Part shown: positions 34,588 to 46,278 of the stretch, piece after piece
Numbering within the stretch: position 1 is the stretch's first letter
How the letters are laid out: the number at the start of each line of letters is the position of its first letter
Assembly (NCBI RefSeq): GCF_048544455.1
Contig: NC_133537.1
Span: 14,755,541 to 14,819,540, forward strand
Direction: 5' to 3'
DNA: 64,000 bases
From: Silene latifolia
Taxonomy: Eukaryota; Streptophyta; Magnoliopsida; Caryophyllales; Caryophyllaceae
Translations under genes and position numbers: made by a program
The notes under the pieces: generated by a model
What the model saw: only the letters and a program-made list of their open reading frames with translations
Told to the model about the DNA's origin: nothing
Database searches by the model: none

Positions 34588-36514
34588 GGTACGGACCTGT
34601 ATCTTAAATGGTCATTTTATACTCCCCCTATAATCACACCTTAGATTTTTCCAGCATTCATGGATTCCTTCTAGTTGCACTGGTAGATTGATAATTTTAT
34701 CGTTCAAACTGTTGTTACAGTGAGATATTCTTTAGACTATTGTCTACCATTTAGAGCTGTATGAATATTTATTCCGAGCATCACGTATTTTATCTCAAGG
34801 ATTTTATATCTGAATTACGTGGCTAGTCGTTTTGCCATTGAACTTTCAAAGTTTCTAAACCCCTAATATCCATAGGCCTCTGATTTAATATAGTCAGCTT
34901 GATTATTTTAAAATCTGTAACCTTATGCCTTGTTACCAGAAAAGGGCAGAAACTATAGCTTAGTCTTCCTTCTCCCTCTGTCTGGGAATAACACATCTTT
35001 GGTCAGTTTATCATATGTGATTCATGTGAACCAATTAGAAGACTCTGGTAACCTGAGTTCAGGTGGAGATCTTCCGGCATTCAGAAAAGTTGGCCAATCC
35101 AGTAATATGGTAGCATGATACTTTGCTTTGACACATCGATCACCTACGTAAGACTATAATTTACCCAACTGACTTTCATGTTGAATAGTTGTATTTTAAG
35201 GTATAGAGTTGTGGGACAAGAGACGCAAAATGGTGCAAAGAATCTGGTCTCGGCAAAGCTGAGAGTCAGGAGTAAATGGAAGTTTTGTGGTGCAATGATG
35301 GGTCCGTTTTTTTTTTTTCCCCTCACTACACTAGCAAGTAGCAAGTGTTCTTTACACTATGTGCCATATTAGTGTCATGGCTTTTGTTATACCTGAGTCA
35401 TTTTGACCTTGATAAAATTACTAAAAGTAAAAAAGAATGGTTGAGTGGTAGGCCAACGACTCTTTGGCATCTTATATTCTTATTGACTGAATAAACCATC
35501 TGCATGGTTATTCAGTATTCATGTAGGATGCAGACATTTTAGCTACCACAACATTGGATAAAGCTCGAAGACTTTTGATGCCGAATTTATGTACTTTTGA
35601 GAGTAGAGAACCTTAGACCTTTGATTTAAGCCTTCTTAATCCCTTTCATAATAAATCAGACCTACCTTTAGTTGGTACAACATTCCTTGTTTGAATTGAA
35701 ACACTTTCAGATAGTCACTTGTTTGTTGAATGGAAAAACTTTCCTCATGCCTTGACATTATGAGAGCATTATTCCCATGAAATTGTCCTTTTTTCTTTAC
35801 AGATTTTCTTGATATAGCCTTATATTAAAATTATATTATCATGAGACGGACCCATATTGGATTCAGCATAGGATTTATCGCTTTATTTCATTTTTTTTTT
35901 TAACCTTTCGTAGATGGATGTAATTTGTTAGTTGAATGACTCGTCTCACCCACCTATTGCCGCGGTCAGTTTTCACGCATCCGTGGAATGTATTTTTCTA
36001 CATGGTTTTTGTGGAACAATCAATGATTCTACTGACATTATGCTTTTCGTATTCTAGTTTTCATTGGTTTAATTTGTTCACTTGTGAGATTCTATTTTTC
36101 ATCTTGAAGCGTCATTATCAATACATTTATACAATGGGTGAGGTTTTTCAACCAAGCAACTCCCATTCAAGTGATTTAACTCACTCAAGCACCAGGCCAA
36201 GAATTCATTGACTGACTTATTACAACGATGTCGACATTTCGTCTTGACTTGTTCATTATTATTTACTCCGTATGTTATTTTCTCGTCATTATCAGCTCAA
36301 ATCCAAATTAAAAAATTTGGCATAACTTGCCTTTGAAAAACTATCAAAATTTGCCCTTTGAGTAGATTACGCATGTCCCTTGAGTTATACTTAATCTTTC
36401 CTTTCACTGTAATTAATTGACTAATAAAACCCAGTAAAGTATTACGAAATATAATACAGTGCACAACAAGCAACTAAACAAGTGAACCATAGCTTAATCA
36501 ATAAAGACATTGGT
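34588..36514. other. Nudix 3' flank, no further gene recognised
   Basis: It probably includes the 3' UTR of the Nudix gene. Short frames (for example 34930-35118) show no domain. Confidence 0.45.
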
Positions 36515-36625
36515 TTATGCTTCCGCGTCAACGGTGACCGGTGCAATATCATTGTCAATAGTACGTACAGCTGAAGCAGGCATTTGAACTTCTAAAGAGC
36601 TAATACAGAACTCGTGTAGTCGTGT
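36515..36625 (-). pseudogene. Small C-terminal coding-like fragment, unknown
   Basis: On the minus strand the frame reads ...RLHEFCISSLEVQMPASAVR and then ends DAEA with TAA at 36517-36515. Codon use looks like real coding sequence, but only about 36 codons remain before upstream stops. I do not recognise the source. Confidence 0.3.
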
Positions 36626-36640
36626 GATAGATTATACGGA

Positions 36641-37925
36641 AGATCTTTATGTGACGCATTATGGTAATAACTCGCTCGTGTATTTTTTGTGTTCAATAAG
36701 GCGCAAGGCTAGTATAGTACATGGGGGTAATCGGGTAGGGGATTCGGACCTATGACCTTGGTGAAGATTTTTTCGGTGGAAATAACTCGTTTTCGAATGC
36801 GAGTCTCTGAGTCAGCCACCCTTTTGTAAGTCATTTCGTGAATTGTGACTATCACACCAAAGTCACCTCTTTACTTTACTTTTTATGTTAATTTTTTTTA
36901 GCTTTTGAGTGAAAAAGGTGATAATAATAGATTCCCTGAAAAAGAAGGGCATTATAATAATGGTGGTTGTGAAAATAGACTTGTAACGCTGAATGTTGCA
37001 TGGATAGTGGATGAGCTGAGTCATATGATTCTATATCAAGGTCGTTTGTCTGCTAAACCACGTGCACTTTTGCACGTGTGCTTAAAACGTATTCTCCTAA
37101 TTTTTCAATAAATAAATTCGGTTAGAAAGTACTGTAATTAAACTGAATGTCAAAAACTGACAGAAGAATGAGTTGAGGTAAATTCAGCCCCGCAATCAAA
37201 GGGTTGATGCTAATTCCTCAATTCTAAGTCATACTGGCATGCATGCAAATATGCAATAATGTGAACCAGTGTAATTTTGTCAATCTAATTATAAATTCAA
37301 TCATGATGTGGATCAGATTGATTGAGCTTAATTGTATAAATTATGGTCCATACTCTCAATTACGAAAGTTGAATCATATCAAATGACATTATTAACGGTT
37401 TAGGAAACAATGTAGGACAACCAAACATAGGGAAAAAGTTGAAACCAATACTCTAAAAGATCAATCAAGAAACTCTAACATCTCGAAATAATGGTGTAAA
37501 GACATCGTTCCTAGAAATGTACTTACAACCAAATATATTTGCATTTTGTATTCACCGATTATGAAACTACTTACTTGGTCATAGTTTTGTTGGTAGGAGT
37601 ATTATAACCTTGAGGCAGCGTAATTCGTAATTCATACTCCGTAAATACTAAGAATTTCTAAAAAGACGACAATTATAACATAATTGTCAAGCTCATATTT
37701 CTTTAGATCTTACTTATGGCTGCCTGGCTAGGCTGTATATTTCATTATGTTTTTAACATATTAACAAAATAAATAAAATGTCTTAGTTTAACGGTTGAGA
37801 ATTTGCTTGCGATCTTATCTATCTCGGAAATTGCAAATAATGCAAAATGGAGGTGGGGAATATAGCGCGTGGTGGAGGGAATTGTCATTGTGATTTGTGA
37901 TGCATTAACAATTAAGCTAGTTTTC
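36641..37925. other. Intergenic DNA, no gene recognised
   Basis: A short frame at 36905-37111 has no recognisable domain. Nothing else is supported. Confidence 0.4.
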
Positions 37926-38085
37926 TTATAGACGGATATATCTGTCTATAGCTAAAGACGGGTCAAATAGCTTAAAAGTGGTAATATTTTTTGCCCCCAC
38001 CACCCCACTTATTGCTCGTCTTATTAGAAATGCGGTATTGTATTTGACCCGTCTTTAATTATAGACGGATACGTGCCGTCTATAA
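37926..38085. mobile_element. Short MITE with about 45-bp inverted ends
   Basis: TTATAGACGGATATATCTGT, then AAAGACGGGTCAAAT, is mirrored by ATTTGACCCGTCTTTAATTA and CCGTCTATAA at the right. It is a compact hairpin-forming element. The superfamily is not assigned. Confidence 0.65.
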
Positions 38086-38840
38086 TGAGATTTTGTGTAC
38101 CAATTATCAACCAGACATTCGACAGTGGATTGTTTTTGGCCTTTACCATCTTATTCTCTCTCACTGTCTTCCTCTCCCTCCCATTTTCTGATTGCAAATC
38201 TAACTTAGCTTTTCATTAAAGAATCCTTTTTATTGCTTATATTGTCTTTCATCCCTACATACATTTTTTTAATTACATTCTTCCTATTATTCATCCTTTT
38301 ATTGTTTGTTGCTTACATGTGCATAATTTATATATTCCGTCTGTTCTAAATTCTAATCATTTGTTTATCTTTTATATTCCGAGGATTATAAAAACAAACA
38401 TTCAAAAGGCCCTTTCAAATCTTATGCAAAAAAGCTCTTTATGCATTAATCTACAATGTCTAGCTCCTAAGTTATTTGGCTATTCTGATTTTTAATGGTT
38501 GAGAGTAAAAGTAGCTGTTTCCTTAATCTTCAGGTTATCTCTTTTCTTCAATCTTTTTAGTTGTAACCCATCACATATTTCTTTCATCTTTTTTGTCATC
38601 TTATGATTTAATTATTTATTTATTTTTAACATATTGGTAATAATTTAAGAATTTCATGTTTTATGGACCATGGTATGTGCAATGTTATAAAACAACCAAA
38701 TTGGTAATTTTTATTTTTGTTGAATTTCGCCGCATCAGGTGATTTTCTGAGGGTTTCAATTGCAAAGACTTGAAATTTAGGATTTGTGAAAGATTAGTGT
38801 ATGTTTTATGTGAGGTGAGGAACAAAATTTTAGATAAAAA
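38086..38840 (+). other. Upstream region of the ankyrin gene
   Basis: T-rich, with CTCTCTCACTGTCTTCCTCT near 38150, as is common in plant 5' regions. It probably includes promoter and 5' UTR. No certain TATA box. Confidence 0.35.
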
Positions 38841-41800
38841 ATGGAAAACCAAGGGCAGCCGAATGCGCCGCAGAAGAAGATGACAAAGCAATTGACAGGA
38901 AAGAGGGATGACACCAAACTTCATGCCGCAGCAAGAGCTGGAAACTTGGATGAGGTGATGCATATATTGAATAATACTGATGAGGATGAATTGAAGGAAT
39001 TGCTTGTAAAGCAAAATCAGGCAGGGGAAACTGCACTCTATTCTGCTTCGGAATATGGGCAGGTTGATGTTATTAGGGAGATGATCAATTATTATGATCC
39101 TATTGCTGCTAGTATCAAGGCTAAGAATGGTTATGATGCATTCCACATTGCCGCCAAGCAAGGGGATTTGGGTATGTGTTATTTCATCTATTTGTAGATT
39201 AGACTGCTTGTAAAATTACGCTGAGAATTGCATTGAATGATCGCTATTTGCCTACTTTACAATAAAAAAAGGAATTGGAGTTAGTTTAGCGAGTCATTTT
39301 GCATTACTAATTGGAGTTATTAGTAATACCAAAACTAATAACCCATACGCGGAACGAATTGTATCAAGTCGGACAAATACGTCTTAAACTATTTTAATTG
39401 CTACCCAACTATTATAGATTAGGAAAAATACTTAATAAATTAGAAAACATGACTACGACGATAATTAATTTAAAAAATTACCTAAAAGACCTGATATTAT
39501 TAAGTTTCCTGATATCAGCATCGTGTTTGTCATTGTCCTTAACAAGAACAACTGATCAAACCTAAGATGTGTGAGTCTAGTGGAATTCCAGGGTAACCTC
39601 AAAGTCTCCTAAGGAGGAATTGCGAGGTCCTGGGTTCGATTCCCTAGATGAACACTTTCCTGGGGACCTGACGCCCGGAGAGGGAATAATCCCCGCGGGA
39701 AAGAACTCACATGGTACAGGCGCCTAGCAGGGTGGGGTCCTGTACCCGGGGAGGATCCAACCTCCTCGTCACCAAAAAAAAAAAAAAAAAACAACTGATC
39801 AAGGTGTAAACAACGATTGCTTATCGTCATCGGACACATGATCAAGATATTTCAACATCCTTGTCGTCCTAACAAGATCGGAACGACGTCGTTTCATGGT
39901 CTTTGTCTTTGGTCTCGTAGGGGCAGGTGGAGGACATGACAAATTAACCTTAATCTTGTGCTCAATTCCTGTAGGAGTCTTAAACCCGTCATTATCTTCC
40001 TTAATCTCTAGCATTTCATCATCATCATTATTATTATTATTACCTTCATCTAATAAAGATGGTGTTTTGATCATCGCGGTTAAATCAAAATTACGTAAAT
40101 GCCCTTGTTCTTGATCTTGGTTGTGTAATGGCATTGAAGAAGGGGTCGAAGTCGAAACGGAGGTGATGAACGTGTTATTCGAGATGCCCATTATATAATA
40201 TACGCTGAGAATTGCATTGAACCTTACACTATTTTGTGAATGATGTGACAGAAACATTGAAAGTTCTGATGGACGTACACCCTGATCTCTCAATGACGTA
40301 TGACACATCCAACACCACGGCATTGCAGACAGCTGCGACTCAAGGGCACACCGAGGTGGTGAATTTCCTCTTGGAGTCGGGAAGTGGACTGGCTACCATT
40401 GGCCGAAGTAATGGTAAAACGGCCTTGCACGCTGCTGCAAGGAATGGGCATGTGGCTGTGGTGAAAGCGCTCTTGGAGAAAGAGCCGGGAATCACTACAA
40501 GAACAGACAAGAAGGGCCAGACCGCACTTCACATGGCGGTCAAGGGTCAGAATCTTGAGGTGGTGGAGGAGCTTATTAAGTCAGATCCTTCTATGATCAA
40601 TATGGTTGATACTAAAAGCAATACAGCATTGCATATAGCTTCAAGAAAAGGCAGGGGTCCGGTTAGTTTCATTTTCTGTCATAATTCTTCTAATACCTTG
40701 CATTACAATGATTTGTGAGGGTATTTTTGATGATTCGCGGTCTGTAGGGGGTGGGTATATTGGTGAATGAGAATGAAGTGTTGAATAGTCACAAGTTAGT
40801 TTAGCCTTCCATAGAGTACGAACACAAAAATCTTAACTTTTTAATTGAAGGAGATGTATAGACACCTAGACAATCCCAAATTTCCCGGAATTTTGCTATA
40901 TATTGATCCCCTTCTGGACCTTTTATTTAGAAGTTTTTGCTTAAATGGGGTTGAAATCCAAATTATTTAACAAAATAGTACGGGTTTCAAACTATTTACC
41001 AAAAATGGGTCCACGTCATTATTTCCGATTTTTTTTTTTTTTTGAAATTTAGAACATGTCGCTGCTGAGAAGTTTGCTTCCATGTTCAGTTATTTGACAA
41101 GCTACATTCGTCGTGTCCGTTCTCCTTACTCCGACCACCAAATAATGAAATACAACCACCATTCTCTTCTTCTCACTTCCCTTATCATATACACATCTTT
41201 GTTTGAGTTATTAGCTTCATGGTTTATGCAAAAAATGACCCGCAATATCACCGTTCACAAACAATTTCGGTTTCGAGAAATTTTACATGTTGCAACGCTA
41301 TTCTGAGTTGCGAGCTTCAAGCTTCCAAGAAGCTGCTTATTTGCGGTTTTGAAAAGTAAGCGTCCCATGAAACAAAGTTGTATCTTTCAAAGCTGACCAT
41401 AATTCCTAAATCCTACTCTATATCACTATCACCATAATTCCTACTATATATCAGTATCATCACTATCAATATAAATGGATTTCTCGAAACCGAAATTGTT
41501 AGTGAACGGCGATATTGCGGGCCGTTTTTTGCGCAAACCATGGAGCAAATAACTCAAACAACAATGTGAATACGATAAGGGAAGTGAGAAGATGAGAATG
41601 GTGGTCTTATTTCATTATTTGGTGGTCGGAGTAAGAAGAACGGAGACGACGATTGTAGCTTGTCAAATACCTGATTATGGAAGCAACTTCTCGCTGTCCA
41701 GGATAGCGACAAGTGCTAAATTTCAAAAAAAAAAAAAAACAGAAATTTTGACGTGGACCCATTTTTGGTAAATAGTTTGAAACCCGCACTATTTTGTTAA

Positions 41801-42901
41801 ATAATTTGGGTTTCGACCCTATTTAAGCAAAAACTTCTTTTATTTATATGTCGTATTGGTCTTATCTGCTTTGTCCTGTGAATCTTTGAATACTTCGACA
41901 GATCATTACTGGAACTGTCCTCGGGTGCTGTACTGCTGTTGACTGACTTAGTATATGCGTCTGTAGTTGTTGCGTTGAGATGGTCAGTCATATGGAATCT
42001 GAATCCGATATGTTGCCTGCAGATTGTCATGAGATTATTAGCAGAAAAAGAAACAGACACAACCGCAGTGAATAGGGCCGGTGAAACTGCCCTTGACACG
42101 GCAGAGAAAATGAATCATCCAAACATTGCAACAATCCTTCGTGAGCATGGAGTTCAAAGTGCCAAAGTCATCAAACCCCAAGTTACCAGTACTAATCGCG
42201 AGCTTAAGCAGACTGTGAGCGACATAAAACATGAAGTCCATTACCAGCTAGAACACACCAGACAAACCAGAAAACGAGTACAAGGCATTGCAAAGCGGCT
42301 CAACAAGATGCATGCCGAGGGACTCAATAACGCAATCAACTCCACAACTGTTGTTGCCGTTCTTATAGCAACCGTTGCTTTTGCAGCCATCTTCACTGTT
42401 CCCGGTCAATATGTTGATGACCCTAATAATATTCCAGCTGGTAGTTCCCTTGGAGAAGCAAATATTGCTCCAACACCCGCATTTTTGATCTTTTTTGTTT
42501 TTGACTCAATTGCCCTTTTCATTTCTCTTGCTGTCGTCGTAGTCCAAACCTCGGTGGTAGTAATAGAGAGCAAGGCAAAGAAGCAAATGATGGCGATCAT
42601 AAACAAGCTAATGTGGCTAGCATGTGTTCTTATATCGGTGTCGTTTTTGGCATTATCTTTTATTGTAGTAGGAGCCAAGGAGAAATGGCTAGCCATTGGG
42701 GTGACCATCATTGGAACTACAATCATGGTTACTACTTTGGGTACGATGTGTTATTGGGTTATTCAACATCGAATGGAGGATAGAAACCTAAAGAGCCTCA
42801 GGAAATCGTCGTTAGATAGCAAATCACGGTCTTATTCAGTTTCTGCCATGTCAGATTCGGAGCTACATGGTGAGAAGTTTAAGAAGATGTATGCAATATG
42901 A
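38841..42901 (+). CDS. ITN1-like: Ankyrin-repeat PGG-domain membrane protein, ITN1-like, 539 aa
   Basis: Three exons: 38841-39171, 40252-40661 and 42023-42901, with matching phases and GT-AG borders. The first part carries about seven ankyrin repeats (TKLHAAARAG, GETALYSASEYG, YDAFHIAAKQG, TTALQTAATQG, KTALHAAARNG, QTALHMAVKG, NTALHIASRKG). Exon 3 adds the PGG domain (RVQGIAKRLNKMHAEGLNNA, VAFAAIFTVPGQYVDD) and four hydrophobic helices. It ends with a short Ser-rich tail. Relatives such as Arabidopsis ITN1 (At3g12360) and At5g02620 are plasma-membrane proteins linked to salt and ABA responses, so this one is probably membrane-bound with cytosolic repeats. The exon 2 end is slightly unusual (GRGP before the donor). 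Both introns are loaded with insertions. Confidence 0.9.
39560..39789 (+). mobile_element. tRNA-derived SINE with A-tail and target duplication
   Basis: A box B (GGTTCGATTCC, 39633-39643) lies near the 5' side and the element ends in a run of about 17 A. Thirteen-base flanks AACAACTGATCAA occur on both sides (39547-39559 and 39790-39802). The body is GC-rich (CGCCCGGAGAGGGAATAATC). It sits just past the 3' end of the antisense SMR-like ORF. Confidence 0.85.
39799..40191 (-). CDS. SMR-like: SIAMESE-RELATED-like CDK inhibitor ORF, 130 aa, antisense in ankyrin intron 1
   Basis: ATG 40191 opens an uninterrupted 130-codon frame, MGISNNTFITS..., ending TGA 39799. It has a Glu/Asp/Asn-rich middle and then the family core GFKTPTGIEHKIKV, SCPPPAPTRPK and a KRRR basic run. 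SIAMESE and SMR proteins share this order: TP...HKIP, then a CPPAPRKPK-type block, then basic residues. They bind CDK-cyclin complexes and promote the switch to endoreduplication. The lengths match (about 80-130 aa, usually one exon). The Pro after HKI is Lys here, which is unusual. The C-terminal tail is longer than usual. I judge that it may be expressed but cannot tell. A 21-bp direct repeat brackets it. Confidence 0.75.
   Translation of the reverse strand: MGISNNTFITSVSTSTPSSMPLHNQDQEQGHLRNFDLTAMIKTPSLLDEGNNNNNDDDEMLEIKEDNDGFKTPTGIEHKIKVNLSCPPPAPTRPKTKTMKRRRSDLVRTTRMLKYLDHVSDDDKQSLFTP
40930..41837. mobile_element. 908-bp foldback Mutator-like element in ankyrin intron 2
   Basis: GAAGTTTTTGCTTAAATGGG at 40930 is mirrored by ...ATTTAAGCAAAAACTTC ending at 41837. 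Each arm is about 350 bp and the arms can be followed through AAATAATTTG, GGACCCATTTTTGGTAAATA, CCACCAAATAATGAAATA and CGAAACCGAAATTGTT. A 9-bp flank TTTTATTTA occurs on both sides (40921-40929 and 41838-41846). This fits a non-coding MULE or foldback MITE. Transcribed in the intron it would make a long hairpin RNA. Confidence 0.85.
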
Positions 42902-43314
42902 AGCTATATATAGATGTTGTATTTTTCTAAGGCATAGTAGCTCTAACTACTGATGTTTGCATCACAGACTAATGTAAATTCTTACTATATTCTTGATGAT
43001 GATTTGTAAATGGCTGCTTCAGATTTTTCTGTAGATTATAAAGATAAACCAGTTGCGATCAATGCTACTCCTTTAACTTAACAGTGTAGGGATCCAACTA
43101 TGAAGCCTACAAAAGGGCAAGTTCGTTTTGAATTAACTTTGCCAAAAACCATTTCATTATAAATAAATAAATAAACAAAAAGATGTTTATTATTAGCGAG
43201 CCTTTTGTATTAGCGGATTTTGTCCCATTTTCCATGTCTCATATGTGTTCCACTGACTTTATCTTCTGACGCATTATTATCTTATGAAACTCACACTTTC
43301 TGTTTTAATAATTA
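42902..43314 (+). other. 3' flank of the ankyrin gene
   Basis: It likely holds the 3' UTR. There is no coding signal. A simple AAATAAATAAATAAAC stretch lies near 43162. Confidence 0.4.
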
Positions 43315-43522
43315 CTCCTTCTGTCCCGGTTGTTTGTTGTCCTTTTCCAATTTGAGGTGTCTAAGTCATTTGTTGTCCTTTCTATTTTAAGAATGAATTT
43401 GATGAGTAATTTAATCATTCACACTCAATTAATTCCACTTGTCATTTAGTAATTGGCTCCCTCCCTTTTCCTTGGTCTTTGTGCCAAAACCAAAGGACAA
43501 CAAATGACCGGGACGGAGGGAG
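43315..43522. mobile_element. Stowaway MITE, same family as in the Nudix intron
   Basis: CTCCTTCTGTCCCGGTTGTT on the left and AATGACCGGGACGGAGGGAG on the right are flanked by TA. Length is 208 bp. It carries the same CCTTGGTCTTTGTGCCAAAA core as the copy at 31576, inverted. Confidence 0.85.
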
Positions 43523-43599
43523 TAGTTTCTTAGTTTTGGAGTCGAGAACTATTGGTGTGCTAGTCTCCTTTCGCCTAAGGGGATTATCAAGCAAATTAA

Positions 43600-43795
43600 T
43601 AAGTTCTTCTGAATGTTCTTCATGGGCAACGAAAGCTTATGTTTAAAAGTTGGTATAATGTCCGCTCTCCTAGCTCGGAATGGGGGATTTAACATTAATG
43701 AGATTCTCTCTTGGAATAAATATCTTGTGTCTTAAAAGTTTTTTGAGCATTGTTAGTCATAGAGGTAGCATTTGGTCTCAATGTATTAGGAATAA
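43600..43795 (+). pseudogene. LINE reverse-transcriptase C-terminal fragment
   Basis: Frames encode ARNGGFNINEILSWNKYLVS followed, after stops, by RGSIWSQCIR. This matches the GG(L/F).I...WN.aLL.K..W......W region just past the reverse transcriptase of plant L1 elements. Stops and frame changes show it is dead. Confidence 0.55.
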
Positions 43796-44291
43796 TATTG
43801 TTAGGATATTCTAATGCAATGCACTACTTAACCTTCATTCTCTTAACACAATGGCTTAATGCATATGTGTTGCGGAAATTAGATTTGTGATATGTTCATG
43901 TTTCTGATTCTGATTGAGGATGTAGGCCTAGTATCCTTCGTTTTAAGGATGTTCCCATGTAATCCAATTATTTTTGGATATCCAAATTATTTGTATCAGA
44001 TATGGATATTTGATTTCATGAACTTTATTATGTTTATGTGATTCGGATCAACACTTTGGATCGACTATGCAAGCCATGGGACATATTATGAGCTACGATC
44101 TTCGACAGTAAGATATTTGTATAATAATACGTATAGAATAATATTACAACAAAAAAATTTCAAACACAAGAAAATCTCTCTAAAAATTGAGAGTCTTCTC
44201 TCTGCGGAGAGTTTCCATAGAAAACAACAAAAAACCTAAAAAAAACACCTTTTCTACTTTTTAATAATCTAGCTAGACTACAAACAAAAAA
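43796..44291. other. Unassigned DNA left of the copia element
   Basis: A 10-bp direct repeat GAATAATATT occurs at 43790 and 44136 around a 336-bp segment, possibly a small insertion. Nothing else is recognised. Confidence 0.3.
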
Positions 44292-44620
44292 CCTCTTAAT
44301 AGACTCCTCTAAGAGCCGTTGCACCCAATCAGACAAAGGCTCCCAAATCCCTCAATTAAAGGACACGGAATAATTCCTTCCTATGTTTATATTGTATATA
44401 TTATTTACCATATTTACTTGATTCTTTGCTTGTATATAAAGAGCATAACCTAGCATGTAAAACACAAGTTAATGAACAATAATAGTGATAATCATTCCGT
44501 CAATCTCATCTCTATCTCACGTTTATAATATGGTATCAAAGCTAGGGATTTTCCTCTGAAATATTCAATCACGATTCACAGCCGTGATCTCTCTGTCTCT
44601 CTTTTCTCTGTTTCGCTTCC

Positions 44621-44934
44621 ATGACGAATCCGGAATCCGGGGTCGTGGTTAACCCTACTCCACCTCCATCTTACAATCTCGTTCATGTCGAACACATGGG
44701 GCACAGTATTACCCCGATCGTTTTCGATGGCACAAATTATGATGAATGGTCTCGCTCTTTTCAACTCGCTCTTCTCGCTAAGGGCAAACTCGGTTATATT
44801 GATGGAACGATCTCGCCACCATCCTCGACATCTGATAAATTCGAGGCGTGGCAATCGACCAACGCCTTAGTTACCATGTGGATTTTTAACACGTTTACTC
44901 CTGCTTTGCGGCGCCAAATCTCGCTCCGACCAGA
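44621..44934 (+). pseudogene. gag: Copia gag, 5' part (split by insertion)
   Basis: ATG 44621 opens a frame with PIVFDGTNYDEWSRSFQLAL, GKLGYIDGT and MWIFNTFTPALRRQIS, typical of plant copia gag (DUF4219/UBN2 type). It is cut at 44934 by the element that starts at 44935. The frame resumes at 52061. Confidence 0.85.
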
Positions 44935-45038
44935 TGTAATACTCCGTATTTATGAGTCTTTGGGTACTCTATCGAGTAGGCCTTACTCTGTCGAGTAAGG
45001 GTGAGTTGCGTTTTAAAATAGTTTCTGACCTGTTGGGT

Positions 45039-45113
45039 ACTCGATCGAGTAACTAGGATACTCGATCGAGTAAGGGGGGTACTCGATCGAGTACCTTAGA
45101 TACTCGATCGAGT
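45039..45113. promoter_or_regulatory. Palindrome array, left LTR
   Basis: Exact ACTCGATCGAGT copies lie at 45039, 45060, 45081 and 45102 (spacing exactly 21 bp), preceded by two variants at 44965 and 44985. Confidence 0.8.
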
Positions 45114-46278
45114 AGCTTAGGTTTACGGGAGTTTTTCTCGGGTTTTGTTAATTATGCGATTAAGATATATAACCTTTTTCCGTCATCATTCTAAACACTT
45201 TTCCAAAACCTAATTCTTGTCAAAGAGAGAAAGCAAGTACGTTCATCATCTTAATCGCATTGTTAGCAAATCCGGAGTTTGGAAAGTCGGTTTTCATCGT
45301 TTGTTATACCGTTGAGATCCTTGCGTCGAGGGTAAGATCTATGTACCCTTTTTATTGTCTTTCCTTTAAGTTGGTTAAACCCTAATCTAGGGATTTGGGG
45401 GGGTTTTGAGTAGTTTGTGATTTGGTAGCATTTGTATGTTGTATGATAGGAGGAGGTTTTGTAGAAGAAGCCTTTTGATACATTTGTAGAGACCGTCGAT
45501 AGTTGTGCTTTCCGGCAGGATTTCTACTCGGTATTAGTCCCATAATGGGATGATTGTTGATGTGTTGTGGTTGATTGAATAATATAGTAATTGTATTATG
45601 ACGGTTTGTTGATTGTGATTGTTTGTCTCTGGTTCTCGAGGCGTGTCCTCGGCTGAGTGGGGTCACTTGCGGGAGTGGCTTCACGCCCTAGTTTCGCCCT
45701 TCGTGGAACCCGCCACGGAAGGGGATGTGCACATTAATGGACAGGGTTATCGCTCATTATGAGGAGCGGGGATTTGGTGGGTACGGTGCGGTCCCCCATC
45801 GCGGTGGTCGGTCCAGTGGACGATCGATGATTGAGATTGTTGGGATTGGTGTGATTGTGTGTGTGTGACGGTTTCGCATGTCTGTTTATCTTATTGTTGA
45901 TATATTGAATTGTGTGATTAGTACCGACCCCGTTTAAATGTTTTAAAAGCGTGGTGATCCATTCTGGGGGGTGGTGGCGATTATTGAGCGGTATGATATG
46001 ACGCGTATGGGATAGTGGGATGAGTCATCACGTGGCGTTAGAAGTCTTTGTGTCGCATCGACGATGTTTTATAGCTTTGATAGTTTTAGATGAGACCGTC
46101 CGAGAATCTTGTATTTCTTTTTATCGTTTGGAATTGCTATGTAATCACTTTAAACTTTATTTTCTTTTAAAGTTGTTTCGTTATTGTCTTATGAATATCA
46201 TGCCTCGGGTAACAGAGATGGTGACATCCTTATACCTGAGTGGTCCTGGTAAGGCACTTGGAGTATGGGGGTGTTACA

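Larger units (their letters stand above)
39217..40221 (+). repeat. 21-bp direct repeat bounding an insertion in ankyrin intron 1
   Basis: TACGCTGAGAATTGCATTGA plus one more A occurs identically at 39217-39237 and 40201-40221. Between the copies lie the antisense SMR-like ORF and a SINE. It looks like a target-site duplication, or a repair scar, from an insertion of about 960 bp. Confidence 0.75.

Noticed and set aside
34930..36211. Short frames downstream of the Nudix gene
   Set aside because: No domain, no splice consistency, and they probably lie in the 3' UTR or flank.
39609..39845. 78-codon minus-strand frame over the SINE
   Set aside because: It is read through the GC-rich SINE body and its A-tail (the Phe run) and has no independent support.
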